A DNA stretch of 8,298 nucleotides from Thermoplasmata archaeon (lineage in GTDB: Archaea > Thermoplasmatota > Thermoplasmata > Thermoplasmatales > Aciduliprofundaceae): contig JAGGTO010000141.1 in NCBI GenBank assembly GCA_021163705.1, positions 1 to 8,298 on the forward strand. The letters run 5' to 3'. The notes beneath the pieces were generated by a model. That model had not been told where the DNA came from. It searched no databases and saw only the letters and a program-made list of their open reading frames with translations. Made by a program: the position numbers and the translations under genes. Positions 1-7,000 of this stretch are shown piece after piece; the stretch's first letter is position 1, and each line of letters begins with the position of its first letter.

Positions 1-150
1 GCTTTTCCTAAGCAAATCAAAAAGGTGAACATTCGTTTTCTTGGGATAAACCTTATCAAGAGACCATATCCTGATTACAGCAAAACCAGTATGGATCCGA
101 AATATACCCTTCGAGAGCTTGTAGAGCCTGGATCTCGTGGCTTTATCCAT
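1..150 (-). CDS. Hypothetical protein, N-terminal 50 residues (cut by window edge)
   Basis: A minus-strand frame opens with ATG at 150 and stays open for 50 codons to the left edge, so only the N-terminus is visible. The start is well supported: GGAGGT (164-159) lies 8 nt upstream, an in-frame TGA sits two codons before the ATG, and a TATA box lies at 213-204. The peptide begins MDKATRSRLYKLSKGIFRIH and is rich in Lys/Arg, with a short hydrophobic stretch around residues 22-30 (GFAVIRIWS). That stretch is too short and too interrupted by arginine to call a membrane segment. No family motif is recognisable. It is not part of the upstream operon by overlap, as 115 nt separate it from the radical SAM gene, but read-through is possible because no terminator is obvious between them. 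Function unknown. Confidence 0.7.
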   Translation of the reverse strand, partial: MDKATRSRLYKLSKGIFRIHTGFAVIRIWSLDKVYPKKTNVHLFDLLRKS

Positions 151-158
151 CTCTCATT

Positions 159-164
159 ACCTCC
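159..164 (-). promoter_or_regulatory. Ribosome binding site of the edge gene
   Basis: On the minus strand GGAGGT is followed by 8 nt and then ATG at 150. It fits the anti-Shine-Dalgarno tail typical of archaeal 16S rRNA. It decides the start, because the nearer ATG at 157 opens a frame that stops after four codons. Confidence 0.7.
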
Positions 165-203
165 GTTTCCACGCATGATTTCTGTGTTACATTATTTTGC
201 ATG

Positions 204-213
204 AATATATAAG
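204..213 (-). promoter_or_regulatory. TATA box for the edge gene
   Basis: The minus strand reads CTTATATATT. Initiation about 26 nt downstream of its centre would fall near 182, giving a leader of roughly 30 nt that contains the GGAGGT site. No clear purine-rich BRE is seen directly upstream, so the strength of this promoter is uncertain. Confidence 0.5.
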
Positions 214-220
214 AGTTATG

Positions 221-240
221 CACAATTTTTTAAATATGTG
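221..240. repeat. AT-rich imperfect inverted repeat
   Basis: CACA-ATTT, a TTT centre, then AAAT-A-TGTG forms an imperfect palindrome just upstream (minus-strand sense) of the TATA box at 213-204. It could be a transcription-factor site for the edge gene. It lies in AT-rich intergenic sequence where such symmetry arises easily, so support is weak. Confidence 0.25.
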
Positions 241-265
241 GCACATCTTCCGATTATTTCCTTCT

Positions 266-1219
266 TTACCGCACCCTTAGAAGAATTTCTCCCAGATTCT
301 CCGCAAATGTATATGAGCCTCTAATATTCGCATTTTCCCTCAGATACTTCAGTATGTACATTCCGCAGTTTGAACCTATCTCATTCTCTCTGATATCTCC
401 TATGGAAATTATCACATCGTAGCCCATGCTTTTCAGTTCTTCCACGAATCCCCTATGCCTGAGAGGCATGCCCGTGCGAACATCTACATCATTCCTCATA
501 TTATTTTTCATGGCGCTTATGGTCGGATTTATGGGCGTAATTTTTATAAGGAAATGCTCTGCATCGAAGTACCTGCTCAATTTTTTCGCATTCACAATAT
601 TCTCTGAGGCAAGGGCAAAATTGAGTGTTATCTTTCTGCCGCCTTCATCATAGAATCTTCTCCCGTAATCAGCTATTTTCTCAAAACTCCACTTTCTCAC
701 AGGGATTATCTCATCCCTCTGCCTCTCATCCATGGTGTGTATGGAGAACTGCAGCTGGAATGTGTGCGGATATTTTTCCTTCTTTATTTCAAGGAGTTTC
801 TCGAAGAATCTGTCCACACCCACGGGTGCTACAGTGGAAAGCGATGGATACATATTCTCATATTTATCAAGGTCTCTAAGAACATCGAGAACTGCAGGAT
901 TGAAAGTGGGCTCCCCCATCCTTGCAAACTGCACCTTGAATTTCTTTGTCTGTGGCACGCCATCCCATCTCCTGGCCATGGGATACTCTATCTGCTCCAT
1001 GAGTTCCCTGTAATCCAGTTTGCCTCTATAGAAGAATCCGGCATCGCACATCTTGCATCCCACAGGACATCCGTTGAGCGAGGAGATTATGAGTACCCAT
1101 TTATCCCTAGCATCGTAGGTAGGTGTGGATTCCACAAACTCAACCACATTGCCGCGATAAGTCTCTCCCATATACACCTTCGCAACACTCTCATCACCTA
1201 TCTCCGCAAGGATCTTCAT
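266..1219 (-). CDS. RlmN/Cfr-like radical SAM protein (short form)
   Basis: 317-residue radical SAM enzyme of the RlmN/Cfr type; family members methylate an adenine C2 or C8 in 23S rRNA or tRNA using a 4Fe-4S cluster, two SAM molecules and a methylated cysteine. Visible marks, numbered from the ATG: CX3CX2C cluster motif at C51, C55, C58 (GCPVGCKMC), MGEP near 101-104, SIHTMDERQRDEIIP near 159-173 matching the RlmN stretch SLHA...RDEI.P, an INP triplet near 230, and a lone cysteine C285 in NCGM at the place of the RlmN methylcysteine (CGQL). The protein starts about where the RlmN catalytic core starts, so the N-terminal RNA-recognition domain of bacterial RlmN is absent and the substrate may differ. 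Start: ATG at 1219 has GGAGGT 6 nt upstream; a GTG at 1225 directly abuts that site and is less likely. It overlaps the flavoprotein gene by 26 nt and is last in a three-gene operon. Family assignment is firm; substrate is unknown. Confidence 0.85.
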   Translation of the reverse strand: MKILAEIGDESVAKVYMGETYRGNVVEFVESTPTYDARDKWVLIISSLNGCPVGCKMCDAGFFYRGKLDYRELMEQIEYPMARRWDGVPQTKKFKVQFARMGEPTFNPAVLDVLRDLDKYENMYPSLSTVAPVGVDRFFEKLLEIKKEKYPHTFQLQFSIHTMDERQRDEIIPVRKWSFEKIADYGRRFYDEGGRKITLNFALASENIVNAKKLSRYFDAEHFLIKITPINPTISAMKNNMRNDVDVRTGMPLRHRGFVEELKSMGYDVIISIGDIRENEIGSNCGMYILKYLRENANIRGSYTFAENLGEILLRVR

Positions 1220-2015
1220 TTTCACACCTCCATATGTCCATCGCAGCTTTTATCCCATCCCCTATGGCCATGGTGGTCTGCCTGTAGGGGGCATTTTTTG
1301 CATCCCCTATTATGAAAAGTCGCTCATCCTCAATTCCTTTCACCATATCAATGTTTGGTACCCTGCCTATGGCGGCGAGCACCTCATCCACCTCCCAGAC
1401 TCCCGTTGTGGTGAGCACTCTTTTTTTATCCCTCTTATTTATTATGCCTTTTATTTCCCCCTTCTTGATAACAATGTTTCCTCTTTTCCTCACATATCTT
1501 ACAAGTGCGGGCAGGGCCCTTATTCTGCTTCTGTAAAGCACCGTCACCCTTCTTGCCCTCTCGCTCATACTCAGGGCATAATCCAGCGCGATATCCCCTC
1601 CGCCCACGATGAGAATCTCATCACGAAAACCATCAATCTCTGTTATGTGGTATTTAACCCCATCATAGGGCAATTTTCTCGGGTAAGTTCCTGAGGCAAC
1701 CACAAGATATTTGAACTCATATTCCCGTCCATCTGCCATGATCCTAAAATTTCCATTTTTCACAACCTTTTTAACATCGGCATGAATTATCCTGAGTCCA
1801 TATTTTCTGACGTACTCTCTTAGAAGATTCACAAAATCCTCACCTCTTATTCCACCGGGGAAGAACATGGAGTTCTCTATGAGATATGCATTTCTCACAA
1901 GGCCGCCAATATCGCTCCTTTCGAAAACAATGGAATCCACATCGTACCTTCTGAGCTGAACAGCAGTGCTTATTCCCGCGGGTCCTGCACCTATTATTCC
2001 CACGAGTGCATCCAT
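1194..2015 (-). CDS. Thioredoxin-reductase-like FAD/NAD(P)-dependent oxidoreductase lacking CxxC
   Basis: 273-residue two-dinucleotide-binding flavoprotein of the thioredoxin reductase fold. The FAD-binding GxGxxG is at residues 6-14 (GIIGAGPAG), with the ribose-binding acid at E32. A second Rossmann motif, IVGGGDIALDYA, at 136-147 binds NAD(P)H. The basic run YRSRIR at 161-166 sits where NADPH-specific relatives carry HRRD, so NADPH is the likely donor. The C-terminal FAD motif is at 237-253 (GDA...AIGDG). Thioredoxin reductases carry a CxxC just before the second Rossmann domain; here that stretch reads VKYHITEIDGF (120-130) without cysteine, so it cannot be a classical thioredoxin reductase. 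It is also shorter than the usual 310 or so residues. Two cysteines near the C-terminus (C264, C270) could be redox active, but nothing shows this. Start ATG 2015 has GGAGGT 7 nt upstream. It overlaps the hydrolase gene by 22 nt and the radical SAM gene by 26 nt. It may pass electrons to a partner such as a ferredoxin or the radical SAM enzyme (inference). Confidence 0.85.
   Translation of the reverse strand: MDALVGIIGAGPAGISTAVQLRRYDVDSIVFERSDIGGLVRNAYLIENSMFFPGGIRGEDFVNLLREYVRKYGLRIIHADVKKVVKNGNFRIMADGREYEFKYLVVASGTYPRKLPYDGVKYHITEIDGFRDEILIVGGGDIALDYALSMSERARRVTVLYRSRIRALPALVRYVRKRGNIVIKKGEIKGIINKRDKKRVLTTTGVWEVDEVLAAIGRVPNIDMVKGIEDERLFIIGDAKNAPYRQTTMAIGDGIKAAMDIWRCENEDPCGDR
1226..1231 (-). 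promoter_or_regulatory. Ribosome binding site of the radical SAM gene
   Basis: Minus-strand GGAGGT lies inside the end of the flavoprotein gene, 6 nt before ATG 1219. It favours that ATG over the in-frame GTG at 1225, which would have no spacing, and it supports translation within the overlap. Confidence 0.7.
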
Positions 2016-2632
2016 TCAATCAACCTCCTGAGCGATGGCACGAGAGCAAAACCATGGGATAATGCACGCAAGGAGCATTCATGAAATGCGGGGTTCTGTG
2101 TGAGTGTTCCATCCACAGGAAATATGACGGAAAAGCCATGATTAAACGCACTTCTCGCTGTGGTCTCACAGCAAAGATGAGTCATCACACCTGTTATTAT
2201 CACGGCCTTTATATTCCACTCTCTGAGCATGGATTCAAGAGGAGTGTGGAGAAAAGCATCGTATGTGTGCTTTTCAACCACCGAATCTCCATATTTTATC
2301 ACATCTTTATGCAATGATGTTAGATGCTCATCCACCATATCATCGGCCCACCATACAGATAGAATATTATCCCTGTGGGTGTGGCGTGTGAGAATTATTT
2401 TCACGCCTGTTTTCTTCATCTCCTCATAAAAATTCAAAAGTCGGGGAAGGAACTGCGGGGATGAGGGAAGATACGCCCTGGATTCGGGGAGAAGAAATTG
2501 ATTCTGGAGGTCTATCCCCAGGATTACCAATTGCTCGAGAGATAAATTTGGGAGACAGGCAACCTTATCTTCCCGGAAATATTTTCTTTCCATTCTTTCA
2601 ACGAAATAATCCTTCATGTAGTCTTCCTTCAT
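1994..2632 (-). CDS. Isochorismatase-family cysteine hydrolase
   Basis: 212-residue alpha/beta cysteine hydrolase of the isochorismatase/nicotinamidase superfamily, which hydrolyses vinyl ethers, amides or carbamoyl groups. The Asp-Lys-Cys triad is visible: D41 (GIDLQNQFL), K121 (VEKHTYDAF) and C154 in ITGVMTHLCCETTAR, which also holds the family's cis-peptide region at V149-M150. RHTHR at 83-87 follows the central strand as in isochorismatases. A second cysteine, C155, adjoins the nucleophile. The substrate cannot be read from sequence and no siderophore or NAD genes are nearby. Start: the frame is open up to ATG 2674, but a TTTATAT box lies inside that extension at 2662-2656 and predicts initiation at about 2633, one base before ATG 2632; a leaderless start at 2632 is therefore chosen. 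ATG 2617, with AAGGA 7 nt upstream, is the alternative. First gene of the leftward operon; its stop overlaps the flavoprotein start. Confidence 0.87.
   Translation of the reverse strand: MKEDYMKDYFVERMERKYFREDKVACLPNLSLEQLVILGIDLQNQFLLPESRAYLPSSPQFLPRLLNFYEEMKKTGVKIILTRHTHRDNILSVWWADDMVDEHLTSLHKDVIKYGDSVVEKHTYDAFLHTPLESMLREWNIKAVIITGVMTHLCCETTARSAFNHGFSVIFPVDGTLTQNPAFHECSLRALSHGFALVPSLRRLIEWMHSWE
2023..2028 (-). promoter_or_regulatory. Ribosome binding site of the flavoprotein gene
   Basis: Minus-strand GGAGGT, extended as GGAGGTTGAT, lies 7 nt before ATG 2015, inside the 3' end of the hydrolase gene. It is a strong internal site for an overlapping gene. Confidence 0.7.
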
Positions 2633-2655
2633 GGAGAGGGAGATTGGAAGCAGGG

Positions 2656-2662
2656 ATATAAA
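2656..2662 (-). promoter_or_regulatory. TATA box of the leftward three-gene operon
   Basis: Minus-strand TTTATAT is centred at 2659, about 27 nt from ATG 2632, the spacing expected for a leaderless archaeal transcript. It falls inside the longest open frame of the hydrolase, which argues against the upstream ATG 2674. Confidence 0.65.
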
Positions 2663-2675
2663 TCTTAGATACATA

Positions 2676-2693
2676 AAGATGGTGGAGCATCTT
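2676..2693. promoter_or_regulatory. Inverted repeat centred between divergent promoters (candidate operator)
   Basis: AAGATG, a 6-nt spacer GTGGAG, then CATCTT gives perfect 6-bp arms. Its centre (2684.5) coincides with the midpoint of the two divergent TATA boxes (2684). A regulator dimer bound here would touch the upstream side of both promoters. Arms of 6 bp can occur by chance; the position is what makes it notable. Confidence 0.4.
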
Positions 2694-2705
2694 CAAGGAA
2701 GAAAA

Positions 2706-2712
2706 TTTATAA
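2706..2712 (+). promoter_or_regulatory. TATA box of hutI
   Basis: TTTATAA preceded by the purine-rich GAAGAAAA (BRE-like). Its centre lies 26 nt before ATG 2735, so transcription should start at or next to the A of the start codon, giving a leaderless mRNA. Confidence 0.7.
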
Positions 2713-2734
2713 GTGCACAGGCAATCTCCTGATT

Positions 2735-3943
2735 ATGCTCCTCATAAAAAATGCCTCACAGGTGCTCACCCTTGAGGGAGGAATCCGCAGAGAGGAGGAG
2801 GACTATGAGCTTGGAATAATTGAGAAGGGTGCAGTGCTAATAGATGGGGATAAAATAGTGGAGGTTGGAGAAACCTCAGAACTTAGGGGAAGTGCAGAGC
2901 ATGTCATAGATGCCTCTGGAAAAATTGTTATGCCCGGATTTGTAGATCCTCACACGCATTTAATCTTCGCGGGAAGCAGGGAAAATGAATTATCTATGAA
3001 ACTAAGAGGATACACGTATCTTGAAATTCTCAAAATGGGTGGTGGTATTCTCCGCACAGTTCGCGAGACCAGAAAGGCAAGCAAGGAACTGCTCAAGAAG
3101 GAGGCAAAGAGGCGACTGGATTACATGCTCCGCAATGGAACCACGACTGCAGAGGCGAAGAGTGGATACGGGCTGAATTATGAGAATGAAAGAAAGATGC
3201 TTGAAGTGATAAACGAGATTGAGCATCCTGTGGAACTTGTGCCAACATTTCTGGGTGCACATGCTCTTCCTCCAGAATATGAAAGTGGAGAGTTCATAGA
3301 GTATATGAAGGAAGTGATTCCCAAAATAAAGGATCTTGCAAAATTCATTGACATATTCTGTGAAAAGGGTGTGTTTTCAGCCGATGAATCCCTAGAATAT
3401 CTTCTTGAAGGAAAGAAGCATGGATTGATCCCGAAGATACATGCGGATGAGATATGCGATATAGGCTGCACAAAAGTTGCGGTGGATGTTGGAGCAATAA
3501 GCGCGGATCATCTTGTGAAGACATCTGAGGAGAGTATGGAGTATATGAGGAAGAGCAACATAATTGCCGTTTTTCTACCTGCTACGCCCTACATGCTTCT
3601 CAGCAAGGAATATGCGCCTGCAAGAAAATTTATCGAAAAAGGTATACCTGTGGCCCTTGCCACCGATTTGAATCCAAACTGCTATACGGAAAGCATGCAG
3701 ATGGTCATATCGCTTGCAATAACACAGATGAGAATGCGTGTTGAGGAAGCTATAGTTGCAAGTACAATAAATGCAGCCGCAGCCATAGGAGAGGTGAAAA
3801 GAATCGGTTCCATAGAGAAGGGAAAGCAGGCAGATTTGATAATCATGGATGCTCCCAACTACATGCATATAGGCTACCATTTTGGAGTGAATCTTGTAGA
3901 GAAGGTTATAAAGAGAGGCAGGGTGGTTTACTCCCGCAGATAG
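2735..3943 (+). CDS. hutI: Imidazolonepropionase
   Basis: 402-residue amidohydrolase that opens 4-imidazolone-5-propanoate to N-formimidoyl-L-glutamate, the third step of histidine breakdown, in the cytoplasm. Family marks are clear: PGFVDPHTHLIFAG (67-80) with metal ligands H73 and H75, RGYTYLEILKMGGGI (91-105), KSGYGL (142-147), GAHALPPEY (174-182) with H176, KIHADE (234-239) with ligand H236 and catalytic-type E239, SADHLVKTSEE (256-266), FLPATPYML (280-288) and ATDLNP (309-314) with metal ligand D311. All expected metal and active-site residues are present and the length is normal for HutI. The C-terminal KGKQADLIIMDAP is the usual amidohydrolase beta-strand tail. Start ATG 2735 lies 26 nt past the centre of a TATA box with no Shine-Dalgarno, so it is taken as leaderless. 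The other hut genes are not in the window; hutI stands alone between a divergent operon and ileS. Confidence 0.95.
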   Translation: MLLIKNASQVLTLEGGIRREEEDYELGIIEKGAVLIDGDKIVEVGETSELRGSAEHVIDASGKIVMPGFVDPHTHLIFAGSRENELSMKLRGYTYLEILKMGGGILRTVRETRKASKELLKKEAKRRLDYMLRNGTTTAEAKSGYGLNYENERKMLEVINEIEHPVELVPTFLGAHALPPEYESGEFIEYMKEVIPKIKDLAKFIDIFCEKGVFSADESLEYLLEGKKHGLIPKIHADEICDIGCTKVAVDVGAISADHLVKTSEESMEYMRKSNIIAVFLPATPYMLLSKEYAPARKFIEKGIPVALATDLNPNCYTESMQMVISLAITQMRMRVEEAIVASTINAAAAIGEVKRIGSIEKGKQADLIIMDAPNYMHIGYHFGVNLVEKVIKRGRVVYSRR

Positions 3944-3971
3944 TGCTCACATCCAATTCCAGGGAAAAACA

Positions 3972-3978
3972 TTTATAA
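3972..3978 (+). promoter_or_regulatory. TATA box of ileS
   Basis: TTTATAA preceded by GGGAAAAACA (BRE-like purines). Its centre is about 27 nt before ATG 4002 in the 58-nt hutI-ileS gap, so ileS has its own promoter and is probably leaderless. No T-rich terminator for hutI is visible in this gap. Confidence 0.7.
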
Positions 3979-4001
3979 TAAACCTTCTCATCCCCAAATT
4001 C

Positions 4002-7000
4002 ATGGAGCTTAAAAGCATCGCAGATTTTCCAAGGGTAGAAGAAGAAATAATGAAGAGATGGGAAGAAAGAAAGATATTTGAGAAGCTAAGAGAGAAAAAT
4101 AAAGGAAAGAAGAGATTTATATTTTTGGAGGGGCCGCCAACGGCCAATGGTATGCCCCACATAGGGCATGCTCTTACAAGGGCGATAAAGGATCTTATTC
4201 TCAGATATAAGGCCATGGATGGTTACGAGATATATCCCTGGATTGCAGGATGGGATTGCCATGGGTTACCTGTGGAGATTGAGGTGGAGAAGAAGCTGGG
4301 CATAAACTCCAAGAGAGAGATAGAGAAATATGGTATTGAAAAATTCAACAGGTTATGCAAGGAGAGTGTATTCAAGTATAGGGATGAATGGATAAAAATG
4401 TCCAAGCGAATCGGTTTCTGGATAGATTTTGATAATGCCTATGTTACCATGGAGGATTATTATATTGAGAGTGTATGGTGGGCATTAAAGAAGATATATG
4501 AGCAGGGGCTTCTTTTTAAGGATTACAAAGTCGTACCTTATTGTCCAAGATGTGGAACTCCTCTGAGCAGTCATGAGGTAGCTCAGGGTTACAAGCTCAC
4601 AAAGGACCCCTCGGTATATGTGAAATTCAAGCTTCTTGATGAGGATGCCTATCTGCTTGTCTGGACAACCACCCCCTGGACACTGCCATCCAATCTTCTC
4701 CTTGCCGTTGGGAAGGAGATTGAATATGCGCTTGTGGAGTATAAAGGTGAGAAATATTATCTTGCTAAGGTCCTGGTTTCATCAGTTTTGGGAGATGCGA
4801 AGATACTGAAAGTAGTAAGAGGAGAAGAGCTCGTTGGAAGAAAATATGAGAGGCTGATTCCATTTGTGAAGGTTGATTTTGATGCCTTCTATATCACCTA
4901 TGCTGATTTTGTGAGCACAGAAGAGGGAACAGGAATAGTGCATATTGCCCCTGCATTTGGTGAGGACGACTTCAATTTATGTAAGAGGGAGGGAATACCC
5001 CTAGTGAAGCCAGTGGATGAGGAGGGTAAATTCACAGAGACTCCCTGGAAAGGAATGTTTGTGAAAGATGCAGATGAGCATATAATAAAATGGTTAAAGG
5101 AGAATGGAAAGCTTTTCAAGGCTGGCACAACTGAGCACAACTATCCATTTTGCTGGAGATGTGATACTCCCCTCCTCTACTATGCCTTAGAGACCTGGTA
5201 CATAGGTATGAGCAAGAAGAGGGATGAGCTTTTAAAAAATAATGAAGAGGTGAACTGGAAGCCCGAGCATCTTAAGCATGGTCGCTTTGGAAACTTCCTG
5301 GAGGAGGTTAAAGACTGGGCTCTCTCGCGCAATAGATACTGGGGCACACCACTCCCCATATGGGTATGTCCCGAGGGGCATGTTTACATTCCGGAAAGCA
5401 AGGAAGATTTACTAGCGCATGCGGATAAAGGCAGTATTCCGGAGCATTTTGAGCTCCATAGACCGTATGTGGATGCTCTACGCATCCGCTGTCCTATCTG
5501 TGGAAAAGAAATGAAAAGGGAGCCATATCTCATAGATGTGTGGTTTGATTCTGGAAGTGCATTCTTCGCCCAGTTCCATTATCCCTTTGAGAATGAGGAA
5601 GATTTCAAGAGGGCATTTCCTGTAGATTTCATAACTGAAGCTTTAGATCAAACCCGTGGCTGGTTCTATACATTGATGGCCATATCCACGCTGCTGTTTA
5701 ACAGAGCTCCCTACAAGAATGTTCTCACTCTGGGACTCATACTGGATGAGGATGGGGAGAAAATGAGTAAAAGCAAGGGAAATGCAATTGACCCGATGGA
5801 TATCATGAATAAAGTTGGAGCGGATGCAACAAGGCTATATCTCTACTCCACACCTGTTTGGAAGAGCAGAAGATTTTCAGAGAATCTTGTGAGGGAGTAC
5901 ATGCAAAGAACTCTTGTAACTCTATGGAATGTATATGTATTCTTTGAAAACAATGCTACCTTAGATAATTTCACACCTCAGAAGGTTGGAAAAATAAACA
6001 ATGAGCTTGACAGGTGGCTCATTTCAAGGCTGAACTCCACCATAAGGGATATCAGGAAATATCTCGATGATTTTGAGATACATAAGGCAACGAAGGCCAT
6101 AGAGAGGTTCATAGACGAGTTAAGCAACTGGTATCTGAGACGCTCTCGCAGAAGATTCTGGAAGGAGGAGATAAATAAGGACAAGATATCTGCATACACC
6201 GCTCTCTATACCACTCTTAAGAGCGTGGCTCTTCTAATGGCACCCTTTACTCCTTATTTTGCCGAGGTAATGTACCATGGATTATGGGGAGAGAAGGAGA
6301 GCGTGCACCTTGAAGATTATCCTCATCCTATTGAGGAGCTAATAAACTCAGAGCTTGAGGAAGAGATGGATGTGGCCATAAAAATTGCCGAGGCTGGAAG
6401 AAGAGCCAGACAATTAGCCAATATAAAGCTGAGACAGCCATTATCGAGAATGACAGTGGTGGCCAGTGAGAACTACAGGAAGATGGTAGAGAAGTTTGTA
6501 GAAGTTCTTAAGGACGAGGTGAATGTGAAGGAAATAGAGATAAAGGAATCCTCGGGAGAGATGGTTGATATATCTATAAAGATCAACTATAAACTTCTTG
6601 GCCCGAGGTTGAAAAAGGACATGAAAAAGGTTGTGGATATTTTGCAGAGTATGTCTCCCAGGGAGATATTGAGAAAACTGGAGAAGGATGAGCTGATAAT
6701 CGAGGGTTACAAGCTCACAAGGGAGGAAGTGAATATTGTGGAGAAGCCCAGAGAAGGCATATTGGCAGTGGAGGTTGAGGGTCTTCCAATAATTGTATAT
6801 CTGGATACCCATATAACGGATGAGTTAAAATATGAAGGATTTGCTAGGGAAGTTGTCAGAAGAATACAATCCATGCGTAAGGATCTCGATTTAGAGTATG
6901 CACAGAAGATAGAGACATATTTCGAGGGTGAGGAGGAGCTGGTTAAGGCCATAAGAAAGCACAAAGAGTACATTATGCGTGAAACCCAGAGCGTTGTACT

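Noticed and set aside
149..157. ATG at 157 (minus) as the start of the edge gene
   Set aside because: Its frame runs only ATG AGA GAT GGA and then TAA; the ATG at 150 gives the open frame with proper Shine-Dalgarno spacing.
737..1315. Open plus-strand frame of 192 codons across the radical SAM gene
   Set aside because: It lies antisense to a protein with clear family motifs, crosses the boundary into the flavoprotein gene, has no promoter or ribosome binding site and shows no domain sense.
2633..2674. N-terminal signal peptide on the isochorismatase-like protein
   Set aside because: The hydrophobic stretch exists only if ATG 2674 is used, and the TATA box inside it argues that this part is not transcribed.
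6441..6812. Open minus-strand frame of 123 codons inside ileS
   Set aside because: It is fully covered by the IleRS C-terminal region on the other strand and has no start signals.
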